Positions 13,400-26,182 of a stretch of DNA of 64,000 nucleotides are shown here, in pieces. Source of the DNA: Clavelina lepadiformis (lineage: Eukaryota; Chordata; Ascidiacea; Aplousobranchia; Clavelinidae). Below the pieces are notes generated by a model, which saw nothing but the letters and a program-made list of their open reading frames with translations, did no database searches and had not been told where the DNA came from. A program made the translations under genes and the position numbers. How positions within the stretch are numbered: the stretch's first letter is position 1; every line of letters starts with the position of its first letter. The stretch spans positions 5,146,001 to 5,210,000 of the forward strand of contig NC_135242.1 of the NCBI RefSeq assembly GCF_947623445.1. Direction: 5' to 3'.

Positions 13400-16300
13400 A
13401 TATTGGCTAAACAAAGCTTGAACAAACACCTTTAGAATCGAAAACTTGCACTTGGCTTAACCTGTAACCATGTTTAATTAACACGGTTTAATTTTTATAC
13501 TATGCATCACACAATCCCAATTTTGCGCAAAAAATAAACAAAACATTACAAAACTGCGAGCGATATATCGTTAATACAAGCAGTCACGTAGAAAAACCAA
13601 CTACCAAGTTTGCCTCAAGCTCTAGAACATTAATAAAGGAAACTTGTGCCTTTTGAGTGGTACTTGCACACACAACAGAATAGTGACAAAATTATCGCTG
13701 TTTGAAGGTTACTGCCATGTAGTATTCAATAACCGACAAAGCCGAAGTAGACGTCAGAAAGCAAATTGATCAGTTTTTGGCTTTTGGCCAAAGCTTTCTT
13801 TGCGGCACACTTAAGCGCTTACCATGTGGAGACAAGCTCTTGGTAAACAGCCTGCAGTCAAAACGACTTAAAAATAGTGAGCTTGTTGAATACTTTACAG
13901 CCTTATCTCTTTGGCCACATTACACGCATGTAAAGTTATAGAAAAACATCGTACAGACTGGTATGACGCATCACAGCCTATATCCAACTAAAAAGTTGGT
14001 GCAATTCTTGTTATTTGAGACGCGTAGTAATCGGAAAACAATCATTTCCTGTGAAGTAGAACTGCTGGCTAGGTAGAATTTGTTCATACTTAAGTACACT
14101 AAGTAGCGCAATCAAATTACACACGCACATCCAACACGTAAAGTTTTAATGCTGAACTGCACGTATTTTAACCTATACGTGTTAACATTTAATATTTTTG
14201 TATCCAAAGACAGTCTGCATTATACAAACGTGGGGTCAACACTAACCATAAGCTGACAACCAGCAATGGACGTAACTGAATTCGCTAAGCGATGTCCAAC
14301 TACCGAAAACCTCTCAATGTAGAGCCAATATACAGTATTCTAAACATTTCCAAAAGCGCAAAAACTCCTAACGCGTGGAAACTCAACCACGTCTGCCGCG
14401 CGCATCGTTGCATAACCTTCTGGTTGATGCCCGTTTTGTTGAAGGAAAAAGTTAATTGCCTAAAAAAAACAACCTTTTATCGCCCCCTAACGATAATGTT
14501 TCACAAAGTACTTGGTTACGTTCACAATGCAGGGGATGTGTGAGACCAAGGAGTGAGTGAAACTGAAAATGCAACAGTTCTAAGACTACGAAAATAAATA
14601 AACTCCTTCCATCTGAAAGGTGTACAGCATAATTAAATTTTTTATGCAATTATGCAGTTGAACATTGTTTTGAAATTTTGGAAATAAAAAATGTTATGTT
14701 AGCCTTAGCCGCTTAGGCTCATTAAGAAAAAAATTGTTAGTGAATTTTAAGTAATATTTCCTAAAAACAGCAAACTTTTTGGTCCTTTGTTTTGGTTATT
14801 CATGACACAATTCATTGAAAATTAAGTCCAAATATGAATTAATTATGAAAAATATATTCCTTTTTACTGAAGTGGAAGATATCGCTTCTGTGTCAGAACA
14901 AGACATCGCACGAATATTGCTGTATATTATATAATATATAATATATGCCGTATATTGCATTAGCAGTTTTTTGTGTCTCGTAATTTATAAGTATGTTTGT
15001 CTGTAGTGTATTCAAGAGCTGTAAAGTTACTAACGTATCCGATGAGCTTTGAAACGTGTAGCGCCGCCGTTATCTTCAGTAGTTTTAGTTTATCTGATTT
15101 CTCGATGGGCGTGTCCACCCCGGCCTCAAAAGCTAAGTCGACAACCCGCGGGACTACAGTGAAGTGTTCCCGTTAGTGAATTTTGTCCCAACGTATGACA
15201 TCACATTTGTACACAAGACTCTATAAAGCGTGATTCTGTTATTCTGCTGTTTTTGAGACAAGCGGTACACGCATTCAATTACCTACGTAATATTAGGCGT
15301 TATTACGCAGCATATTTAGAAAAGGCGATGCGCGATTGTTCACTTTCTACTATAAAAACTCTTTAATAGACATTAGTTTTAATGTAAATGTTGAATGTCG
15401 TACTCGGAAGCTAGAAAAATGGACAGTGTCTTTCTCTTTCAGAAACGATTTCATATCTTTTACACATATTAAATCCATTTAAAAAGTCTTGAAAAACATA
15501 GAACTGTGGCTGCAAATCCATTTGCAGTATGGCATTGCCATGTGCTACTGGTATGTTTACGCACACGCACGCACAAGCAATCGCTAAAATACAGTCCTAG
15601 GTGCTTAGGCCTATAGCATAGCTGCAAATACTTAGTTATGATTTGTAATGAAATGGTTGTATGTCGTACCTTATCCTGTAAGGGCGACCAAATCACTACA
15701 ACGTTTGTCGGTTGAAATGTTATTATTCTCGATGATAAATGAGCCTCAAGGTCGTTGTTCTGCTTTTCTTAATTTTAGAATTAATTGTTCACCATGACAA
15801 CTGTATATTCTGATTATATTGAAGCTTCTTTGAACGATTACATTTAAATAAAACATTGACACAGCAACAGCATAAAGACATGTTGCGGCGTTGTACGTAA
15901 TAGCAAGAAGAGACTGATAAGAGTGATAAGTGATAACTGATAACTCGTACTGCACGCACAATAACCGGGAAGCAATCGATTATGTCACGCAGTGTTATGC
16001 TTCGCTGATTCGATAGATGAGAATTCTATGTCGTACACAATCTTATATTACATTAATTCATAATATTATCACAGATTTAACAATTGCAAGTTAAAAAGTT
16101 TGCAAATTTTAACATAATAATGGATTAATGGTCGTGTTAGGCTGGTTTCAATGAGTCAATTTATTGCGGTCACGGTATTGATACCGGAATGGCCGCGTTG
16201 GCGTAACAGAATGTTGTACATTGTAATAACAAGATATTCCCTGCTGTTTTGAAGTTGTTGCGTTTCAGGGTGGTCGTTAACGGGGGTTCGAGTTCCACTG

Positions 16301-18480
16301 CAGTTGCTCACTGCGCACACTGGTCGCAGAGCTTTGTGTAAACTGAGGGAGTCGAGAAGCGACTTTAAAATCAGACATTTCGGTGCCCAATTTGAGGGAT
16401 TGAAGCCAAGTATTGACACATTCGATGAACGCCCGACGCGATCATACAATACCATAAATGGTACTGTAACGAACTAATATTATTTTATAATACATGGCAC
16501 TGTAATAATATATTGTATTAGTATTACATTGTTTTGTCATTTGCCAGAGAGCAAACAAAAGTATCAAAATCGATGACAAAAGTTTCCAAATTATTAGTAA
16601 ATCTTCGTGAGATTTCTATGAATTTCATCCACAATAACAGAAAACATGTGGGTTGTGGACATTGAGTCGCCGCCGAATCTGAGTTACTTTGAGCCAATAT
16701 GGTACTAACGAACGAATCTAAAGCCTGTATGGAAAGAAAGCGTTGTTCACCGGACATGCCCGAACGTTGCAATCTGATGCACAAAATGGATCAAAAGAGC
16801 TACTTTCTAAGCTAACTAATTCCAAAATAGAGACATCTGGTGCACACTCGCGCATGCCGGTGCACAGTTTTTGTTGCGTAATGGTGCACACCAGTCTTTG
16901 AAAATTACGCTGTCCGATGCACAAAAAACTTACATTCCATACTGGGAATTCCGTCTAAGGAGATCGGAATTTTATTGTTTTATTTTTATTAACTTTAGAC
17001 TGAGATGAGCAAGGGAACTTTGGTATGGAATGGGTGATAGGCCTAGATGGACAGGGACGTAAGATTAAGTCATGCAGACCATTGGGCTTTGACGCTTAAC
17101 ATCTCATATACCTAGAAGATCAGCATAGTGGAAAGTGTGGCACCCAAACGCACGCGATTTATCACTCAACGTGCATGCTGAACTCCTTTACCTTCACGCC
17201 GATTAATAATAAAAAAAAACAAAGATTTAAGGTTTCAGTGCACATTGTCACGCCAAAATTTGCGTCTTTGCACACCGTACGCATGATAAATGCGTCAATA
17301 AATCTAACACCAAAGCTTGTGCTGCACCAAAAGTTTGGTGCAGAAGCCTCCGGCATATAAACGGGGTCTTTTATACTTGTTCACTTCGACTTGACTACTT
17401 GAAGAATTGTCATGATAAAGAGTTATGAGGTAATATAAATAGGAAAAGAAATTAAAATAAATTATGACGTAATAATTCCTCAATAATTAATTAAGATATG
17501 GGAGTGCAGAAGTAAATGAGATCCGTAATATGATTGAGTGCGGACTCAATTTGTTTGTGAAAATTTGATCTCTGTCAAATTTGGCCTAACTACAATTTAA
17601 TGCATTTTGCTTTGGCCACGATCATGATGACATGCATATGTTGCCAGCAGCGTCCAAAAACTAAAACAAGTTTTATTTAATTGTAAACATACAGACATAG
17701 GCCTACTGGTAATCTTGTATGGAATCTCAACAAGCTTAAAACCGATATATTGCAAAAAATGGAAGTTTATTTTGAAAACAAAAATAACTTCCAGTTTTAA
17801 CCAAATTTTCTTTACAAGGTTAGAAGCCAAGTCACAGAATAAAATTTCTTAATAGTTTGCACATAAGCCCAGTACAATGATTCATAAGCCTTTTCTATAT
17901 TGATATTACATGTCAAGGTATAGATATTGTCATATTAAACATAGATTTTGAATTGTTGACTTTATCCAAACATGTCTCAATGCTTATGCATGCTTATAAA
18001 GGAAGTTCAGATGGACTTTAAGAGGTATTTGCCCTTGAAGTGCTTACCATTGTAAGTTTAAAGGCAAAATGTTTCAGAATTGTTTTTTTTTGTTCTGTAA
18101 AGAAAATCATGTGGTGTTTACCTCTGTGTGCTATTTTTACAAAACATTTCAACAAAAAGATGTGTAACATGCCTATAATTACAAAAAAAATAAAACATTA
18201 TTTTACTTTGAATTGTAGCTACTATATAGTGTACTGACTCTTGGCAGACAGGGCTAATTCTGAACTCTATATATCACTGAAATTAAACACATGCTAGTTT
18301 GTTGTCATTTGTGATGTCTGAAGTTACAGTTAATCGCAGACAACAATATTGCTGTACTTGGTATGCATAAATAAAAATCATGTAAATTATGCTAAATGGG
18401 AACAGCATGTCACAACTATCAGTTTGTTATTGTTCGACAGCTGCTAATTCAGAATAATGTTTTTATCTTATTCTTGCTTA
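13400..18480. other. intergenic region without recognised gene
   Basis: AT-rich stretch between the plexin start and WDR18, which are transcribed away from each other, so promoters of both should lie here. Only short open frames occur, none with recognisable domains or splice-linked partners. It holds an AT palindrome near 14925-14950, a repeat at about 15050-15120 with a relative at about 30730-30835, a GC-richer patch at 16156-16455, and a dispersed repeat at about 16725-16935 with a second copy at about 50692-50875. Confidence 0.5.
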
Positions 18481-18508
18481 TATTTTTTGAACAGGTGTGT
18501 TCAACAAT

Positions 18509-19798
18509 ATGGAAGTGCTTTTTGTTACTGATGACTCGGGCAAACCTTATAATATAAATGCTGTGAATTTGAAAACCGGTGAAACTATTTCTCATTTCAA
18601 AGGGGGAGCATCCTCTTCAAAAACATTATGTCAAATAAAACAAGAAGTACTCATATCTGCTTTGCCAAAAAAGGCTGTGTTGAATGTGTTTGAGATGAAT
18701 AGACGTGTCCAACAGCCACTGAAGGTTGCAGTACCCGGTGTTCCAAATTATTTAACATCGAGCCCAAGTGGAGATTACCTTGCCGCTGCTATTGGTGAAA
18801 AAGTGTTTCTTTGGGACGTCACAGATGGGGATTTATTGGCTATTTTGTTCCGGCATTACCTAGATGTTACTTCCTTGTCGTTCACCAGTGATTCAGGATT
18901 TTTGATATCTTCTGGTAAGGATGGGATGGTAGCTGTTTGGGATGTGGCAGATATGATAAATACAGACCATGTTCAGCAAAAACAACCTTTTCTTTGTTGG
19001 ACTGGTCACAGTCTGGCTGTTAATTGCATCACGTGCAGCACGGCTGGATTTGGAAATTCTCGAATTTACACCGGATCGTCTGATAAAACGGTTAAAATTT
19101 ATGACATTTTTTTAGGCAGTATGTTGCGGTCACTGGTATTTGATTTTGAAGCTACAGCAATGTGTGTGGACCATGCAGAATCCATGCTATTTGTTGGAGG
19201 TGCAAACGGGTGTATAGGCTTGTTTAATTTAGCTACTTCTCCAGAAAAACACCATGACATCATGGCGACTTCTGTAAACGAAAGTTATCAGGAAAGTAAA
19301 GGCATTGATTATTTTAATGCACACAGCGGGAGTGTTTCCTCCTTAGTGTGTAATTGTGATGCTTCCGTCATTGTGTCAGGATCAGCAGACTGCACGGTTA
19401 AAATATGGAATGCCAATATGCAATATACTAAAGTTCTTCATTTCGAAGGACCGGTAAGTAATTTACTGCTGACCATTCCATCTTCAACTCTATCGTCAGC
19501 AACTTCGAAATCTTGGTTTGCCTTTCCCAAACTCTCTCATGCGATGTCTGTGAATAAATCTGATGAGAAATCTGTGCAGAGATGCAGATTGAATGCCAAG
19601 TTTGTGGCATCAAAACAATCAACTGTCTGTACAAAACCTTTCAGCCCAGTGATTTTAAAAAATATTTCTAGGAAACAATTTTCAGCAGTTGACGATTCCA
19701 GAAATAAACTGCAGCAACTTTCTAATCAAGTGCATGTATTACAAAAAGAAAATGAAAACTTGTACAATTTTGTGATGGAAAAAGTCTTACCGAAGTGA
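18509..19798 (+). CDS. WDR18: WD repeat-containing protein 18 homologue, intronless
   Basis: WD40 propeller protein of the PELP1-TEX10-WDR18 complex (counterpart of yeast Ipi3 in the Rix1 complex), which acts in 60S pre-ribosome maturation in the nucleolus and nucleoplasm. 429 aa in one exon. The N-terminus (MEVLFVTDDSG), the blade motifs such as LILFRHYLDVTSL-like text at about residue 115, SDKTVKIYDI, SGSADCTVKIWNA and GPVSNLLL, and the C-terminal coiled segment (LSNQVHVLQKENENL) follow the order of vertebrate WDR18. Start chosen at 18509 because it aligns with the family start; there is no earlier ATG in this frame. An acceptor-like AG lies at 18493-18494, about 14 bases upstream, with a T-rich tract before it, so the 5' end may be formed by cis or spliced-leader trans-splicing. 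Confidence 0.93.
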   Translation: MEVLFVTDDSGKPYNINAVNLKTGETISHFKGGASSSKTLCQIKQEVLISALPKKAVLNVFEMNRRVQQPLKVAVPGVPNYLTSSPSGDYLAAAIGEKVFLWDVTDGDLLAILFRHYLDVTSLSFTSDSGFLISSGKDGMVAVWDVADMINTDHVQQKQPFLCWTGHSLAVNCITCSTAGFGNSRIYTGSSDKTVKIYDIFLGSMLRSLVFDFEATAMCVDHAESMLFVGGANGCIGLFNLATSPEKHHDIMATSVNESYQESKGIDYFNAHSGSVSSLVCNCDASVIVSGSADCTVKIWNANMQYTKVLHFEGPVSNLLLTIPSSTLSSATSKSWFAFPKLSHAMSVNKSDEKSVQRCRLNAKFVASKQSTVCTKPFSPVILKNISRKQFSAVDDSRNKLQQLSNQVHVLQKENENLYNFVMEKVLPK

Positions 19799-20413
19799 TT
19801 TTGTGGAAATAACATATTAACAACTCTTTTGCTGAATGTTGTTTGAAATCATTTTCTTGAAAGTGTTGCTTATCTTGTATCACTTTTTCTGTTTTAGTTT
19901 CAGACAGTATGGCTGAACAACTTGTACATAATTAATTGGTGGTTTAATTTTATTTTAACAGTAAAGAGCACAGCAGTATTGAAAATACAGAACACTTTTG
20001 CCATGAACCGCTCAGTAACTAAATCTAACAGAGGTTGCCAAACCGTACAAGGCGTTACTCATAACCAATCAACTTGCTATTGTCCATGTCATGAATGGGT
20101 AATTTGAGTAAGAGGATTTTCGAGCCGATGCTAAACCTAGTAGGAGAAACTTTGTAGGCTTAGCTCCAGTTGAAACGAATGCGTACTCTAAAGTGCCTAC
20201 AGAGAGCATTTATACTCTTATGCAAACTTTTCACGCATTTTGAACCTGGACATACAAGAATAGTCAAGCCCGTTTATTCAAACCACGATGAAAAAGGTAC
20301 CAGACGCGATTCTTGCTAGACAACAGATCGACGATTCAGCTCATAATCATTACAAGCCGAAAGTTTATGATGCAAGTTAGGGTTACGAAGAGAATCCTGC
20401 TTAATAACTTGAT

Positions 20414-23400
20414 ATGAAATCAGTCATGGGTCTACGTTTCTTGGTCATAGCAACATTTTCCCCTGTAATTGCAAGTATTTGGGGTAGGTTTTGGTGTTAA
20501 ATGGCGAAGCCTAATAAGATAAATGTATCTAATTTAAATACCATGCCGAGGCATTAGTTTAGCTATTACAAAGAATAACTTGTTTCTGCACTGTAGTAAA
20601 AATTCTAGGCAAGCCTAAAATTAACCTGAAACAATCGAAGTTGATATTTTGCAGTCACTTGGAATCGACAGGGTACTGTGCAATACGGCTTTATCAATTT
20701 TACCGGGTCCCATTCGGCTGCCGTTAATGTCTGTGAAGAAACAAACTTTACCAATCTCATAACATTGCGTAGTCGTGGGAAAGATACGTCCGATTTGACT
20801 GAAGCTTTTCGAGCATATCAATATGCTGGAAACAAGTTATCAAACGTAAGTGTGATGATTGTAAAATTAGATTCTGTATTCCAAAAGTTTTATCTTTATA
20901 TCTTAGTTTATATTAATAGCCAATGGATTTTTGGAGGTTTGGCAGTATAACCTACTGTTTGTAGGTGACGTTATTGTGTTCGGCTTAGTGAGGGACAAAT
21001 GTTACAGCAAGTTGACCTTAAATCAAAAAAGTTAAACTTACCAGAGTAAGAGTGTTTTAACAATATTTAGTGATTAGGTAGTTAATGCCGAAAATGTATC
21101 GCAAATTAGCACACTGTAAAACTGCAATCAAATTAGAATTTTCCTAACATAAACAGTCACAGAAAAATTAGCAACGTAAACTGTAAGTGTCCAAACAGGA
21201 AATAAATAGAATGTAGCTTAATTCATACAGGAATTTTTTAAAAAACGGATAATTTCAGCAAAGAAAATAAAGAAGGCATTTTATGCCAGAACAGAAAATA
21301 GTTCATATGAATGTTTAGCAGTAGGCGTCATTGCTTAATAACTAAATAGGCCTATTGTTGAAAAATTATATTTCATCCAATATAGGCCTACTTGCCAATG
21401 TTTACTTTAACAAAACACTTTTTGGGTTGAGGTTAACTTATTTTAGCAGTTGCAACTCGCTTTGAATTTGTTCATAATTTTTCGATGTCGCCGAGATTGT
21501 GTGGTAATAATTTGAAACCACCTTGGCCACGTTTGTAATAGAATATCGTCTTTTAGGAAAACACTTCAAGCTTTTGGCTTGGCACAACGCGAGAATATAA
21601 GGATGTGATTAATTCAACTCCAGGACCCAGAGAAACCCACTGCTCACCGCAATGGCGCCATTACGACAATGCTGTGGCAAATTATACAAACTGGGCGCAT
21701 CATTTTCCGAATAACAGGCCGGATTTTAACTGCGCTGTCGTTACTCGAGTTTGTTCACAATCTTGTGTTTGGTCATGGCAAAACCGAGCCTGTGAAAACA
21801 GCGCCTACATAGAAATCACTGTCTGTGAACACAGAGGTAATTACGGCAATTAAAGTATATTGTTATTTATTCGATTTGAAGCAAACATCCAGCGCCAGCT
21901 CGTTTTTTATATAAGTTGTGTGTCATTATTTTTGTAGGAAACCAGAATACTTTTGAGCATATTGAAGATTTGGTAGGTTTCCATATTTTGCCCTAACTTA
22001 ATGTGCTGTGTATTTTGTTTTCTAATGTCAGTGGGCGGTAAATTCCACCTATAGATTGGTTTTTTAATTCTTTGTTATGCAAAACTTAACGTACAAAAAA
22101 TGTTCGATTTACAGATAAATTCAAATCATTCCTTAACTACACATACCCTAGAAAAATTCTCAGCCTCTGTTCTCGACGTGTTTTATGAGAAACCTCTCAA
22201 CTACTCACAACTGTTTCAAGGAACTCATATTCTGATGAAATTGTCTGAGAGAGACACAGATGTCGAAGTAGTGTTTCCTCTTGTAGTTCATAAACTTTTC
22301 ATTACAGTATTTGTATGTCATACGACCTTGTTTTTATGACATGCTTTATGGCAAATAACCTATTTCATAGTTAATTATACTTTTTCAGGTTTCGCACGAT
22401 ACAGTAAAAAACGTTCTGCAGGCGTCACAAATCCAACACGATTTCATAGAAGACCACTTACAAACTGTTTCCGTGCATAATCGGGAAAATATTGCAAAAG
22501 TCCTGGAAAGATTTCTCTACCGCGTTGTTTTCAATGAAACCGAAAGAATTGCACGTTTTTCAACTCGATCTTTTCTCGCCGAGGTAACTGCTGTAAAGCT
22601 TACTTTACACTTAACGTTTCAAAGTAATGCGTATTGGGATTATATAGCAATTAGATTGCATATACAGCATGCATGACGTTTTGGTCTGCGGAATATAATT
22701 TTCTGGCAATTTTCATTTGGTCAGTATTGCGATACAAGCTTGAAAGATTTTGCTTTCTGATTCCTTCGGCATAAGCTCATTTCTTTGTTAAACAGACTTT
22801 ATAGGAGGTACTTTTCCAGGTGCAACTTATAGAAGAGGGAAGAACAACAAATTTCATCACCTTTCGTACTACTGATGACGCTGCTGTATATATAACGATA
22901 CCGCAATCCGCCATTAACCGTTTGGACAGCACAAGCAGAAAAAACAAAACACGTCTATCCTTCTTGAGATACAAAGACAGTCTGCTCTTTCCTTCGGAAT
23001 TTAATGTATCGCAAGTAAGTGCTGTATAAGTAGGCTATGACTTTATTATCAGCATATTTGTGTTGGTTGATTTGTTCGTGTGAGGAGAAACATTTTCTTC
23101 TCCGTTCAAAGTTTTTACAAATATAGGTAAGTAGCACTTTGCCTTGTCACTCACAGATAATCTTAGCACAAATTAATGGACAGGAACACACAAGTTTAAG
23201 AAACCCTGTGACATATTCCATTGCTCTACCGGAGCGACATTCAAAAGAGGTGACGCCGATTATATTACTGCATGAGAAGAATAAGTTTAAATATGTTATA
23301 ATCACCGATATATAAAGTGGTGTGTTTTGTTTGCTGTGTTTCTCTGTAAACATTCTTTTGTTGCTTATAGAAAATTCGATACATTCAGTGCGTTGCTTGG

Positions 23401-26182
23401 AACTTCTCCATATCTGCTTGGTCAGGTCAAGGTTGCTACTTGTCCGCTAATACAAACCCACCGATATGTTCATGCAACCATTTAACTAATTTTGCCATTC
23501 TAGTAGTAAGTTGGCATTGATTTGAAGTGATATGAAATCTGTTTCTGGCATAATGTTTACAATGTAGGCATAATGATGTAAAAAACTCTAATGAACTGTT
23601 GCTTTCATTTTGCCAATATTTTAGCAAATTGTTCGGAGACCGGTTTATACACTTTTCAACGCCTTCAATAAGATCATCGGATCAATTTCATGCATCGGAT
23701 TTTTTCTTACAGTTCTAATTTACAGTGCATTTAGGTACGTGCTCTCAAATATTTGCAGTTTTTTTAGATTAGATTTTCTGGGTACACGCACAAAATTTTA
23801 TAATTTATTTCTGGAATACAGTACTAAGGAAATATAGCATCGATTGAGTTAAAATTTCAGAAACGTGTTTCATTTGTAAGGTAAACATTCTGTCTTCTCA
23901 TATAGTCTGATACGGCATACATCCATAAAATAGTTTGATTTTGTTCAAAACTGCGCAGTTTCAGATTGTTGTTACTTCTCTGTTTTGCTGAAAATAATGC
24001 AGTTCGGCCGATTTTTCCAGATCTGATGGTTTAAAACAACTTAAACTAGTTCATGTTTTAATAAATTTAGAAACTCAGTATCAAACTTGTTTCAAGTATC
24101 AAACTGAATTACAGGCAATGTTGTTGTCCATCACAGTTTTATAGACCGTGATGAGTGATGCAAGTTAACGGCAAGCTTAGGGACAAAGATATGACTGGCT
24201 GGATGCAATCTGCATTTGTATTTCAGTGAGTTGAGAAGATCGAAACCCGGTCCTATTCACATCAATCTATGCTTCTGTTACGGAATTGCTTATTTTATTT
24301 TCATCATTGGCTCTGATCAGACTGACGCTGAAATACCTTGTTTGGTGGCTACTATTCTGAGTCACTACTTTTTCCTTGCTGGTTGGTTTTGGACATCAAT
24401 GGAAGCGTACACAATGTATTTGTAAGTTAATTTGCTGCTTGTGGCGAAATTGTGTAGACTGTAGAGAGACGTGAACCCGGGCAGTTTCATTTCGGTCATG
24501 CAATTGCTTTGACGTGATATTATGATACAGGTTATTTGTGTGTAAAATGAAAACTCTGGGAAAGAATTTCTTTTTACATTTGTGGATTGTCTCCTATCTC
24601 ATTCCGTTTGTCATTGTGGCAATGAATGTTGGCTTAACAGTAGGATATTATGATCGTCTTCCCGTGGATACCTTTGTGAGATCGTCAGGTAAGGTGCTAA
24701 TGGTAGCCTATGGACATAACCCTATGTTTGTGATGAAATGTCCTGGCTGTAATCACTAGTAGCTTACGTGTTTTTTTTTTGTCTCGAAATAGGGTCTTTT
24801 ACATGACGGATTTCTCCGACCATTCAAGTATAATAGAGTTAAACAAGCAAGCGCTAAAATTTTCTTTTTCTTTTTCCCAGATAGCATGCTGTTCAATTCA
24901 AGTTACGTCAGCAACTACTACTGCTGGTTAACAAAGTATTCTCTTTACTTTGGATTTTTGGCCGAGGGAGGAATATTACTCGGAATAAATATTTTCGTAT
25001 ACATTTATGTTTTACGGGCTATCACTTGTGGCCGTCAAAAGGTCAGTAGCGTTTAGTTTCGTTAAGGTTACGTGCAATGCGTTCTTCATTTGTATACATT
25101 CAAACTGTTTTTGTACAATTGATAGCTTAAGCATATTAGTACATGCATTCGGCATAACTTGAGCATTAAAATCTCAGACCGTTCAGTGTAACCAAGCCTT
25201 TAACTCTAAACTCCATAAACTTATGTAAAAAAATCTTGTAACACTCTACACTCTACAGCAGTGGTTCTCAAACTGTGGTACGCGAGAGCTTTTTAAGTGG
25301 TACCGCGTACCGCTGAACATGATTTTCGATGTGCTGTGAGTAATGTGTTGCCCCGGATAGACAAGCTTGTGCAGAAGAAACAGTTGCTTCTATCAAATTA
25401 AATTGTGTTTTCTTGCTATTCATTGGTGTTATGGTATAGTAATAACGGTAATAACTAATAAATACCGGTACATTTGAGTAAAATAAGTCATTCAGGAGCC
25501 AGGTGGTACGCAGTGTAGCAAAAAAACGAATGAGTGGTACGCGATCGCAAAAAGTTTGAGAAACACTGCTCTACAGCATCACCTATTAAAAAGGACTTAA
25601 AGTTTTATTTATTGTTTTTTTCTTAGATAATTATCACTGCATAGACAGGATATTGTGTAGTGCATTACTTACTTCTGTAGGTGCAGTCCACCAGAATGGA
25701 TCAAACTACCGCTGAAAACGTGTCCAGGGCAATTGCGATTGGTTTCATGCTCGGTCTGGTCTGGATACTGGCAATACCTATGGAGTTACTTGCTTATAGT
25801 TCCGTATTAGTTGAACCTGTGACGTACTTGTTTTCAGTTTTGATCGCCACACAGGTATAACAAAATCGCGATCTTTTCCCTGAAGTTCGTGTTTTTCATT
25901 TGATTTGATTAATATTTCAAATTGAAAAAGATTAGTTTCCTTTCATGTTTTTAGGGAATCATCACATTCTACTTGTTCTGCGTGCGGCCTGTAAGAACAA
26001 GACGTATGTGGGTAAACGCTGTCTCCGATTTCTTTCGGAGTTGCTGCTTTCGCAAAAATAACGTCGAAGGAATACAAAGTTTTTTTCAGACCAACGACAG
26101 TCTCATGTTGCGCGCTCGATCGCGGAGGTTGTCGAACGGTCGTTCATCATCGAACGTCAGTGTCAGGGAAAGCAAGCATTAA
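20414..26182 (+). CDS. adhesion G protein-coupled receptor with C-type lectin domain
   Basis: Surface receptor of the adhesion GPCR class, which self-cleaves at a GPS site. Fifteen exons keep frame throughout (795 aa): 20414-20483, 20655-20845, 21557-21836, 21938-21972, 22115-22282, 22389-22583, 22820-23014, 23157-23249, 23371-23505, 23625-23734, 24227-24421, 24531-24688, 24881-25041, 25681-25854, 25955-26182. Exon 1 encodes a signal peptide ([15 protein letters not shown]). Exons 2-3 encode a C-type lectin fold ([25 protein letters not shown], final [14 protein letters not shown]). Exons 5-8 look like a short GAIN region. Exon 9 holds the GPS motif, with the paired tryptophans and [12 protein letters not shown]. 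Exons 10-15 hold the seven helices. In the HLT triad, cleavage is expected between L and T. The tail is short and basic/serine-rich. The ligand is unknown. Confidence 0.92.
25259..25568. mobile_element. non-autonomous hAT element (MITE), 310 bp
   Basis: Lies in intron 13 of the adhesion GPCR. The left end reads CAGTGGTTCTCAAACTGTGG and the right end, reverse-complemented, CAGTGTTTCTCAAACTTTTT, which are typical hAT termini. An exact 8-bp duplication CTCTACAG flanks it at 25251-25258 and 25569-25576. No coding capacity is seen. Confidence 0.9.

Noticed and set aside
16156..16455. Minus-strand frame of 99 codons in a GC-richer patch, and a box-B-like GGTTCGAGTTCC within it
   Set aside because: No recognisable domain. 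The box-B-like text has an extra base and no matching box A, so neither a gene nor a SINE can be supported.
23250..23290. Extending adhesion GPCR exon 8 to AATAA/GTTTAA
   Set aside because: That donor would put the GPS exon out of frame; the donor GAG/GTGACG at 23249 keeps phase 0.
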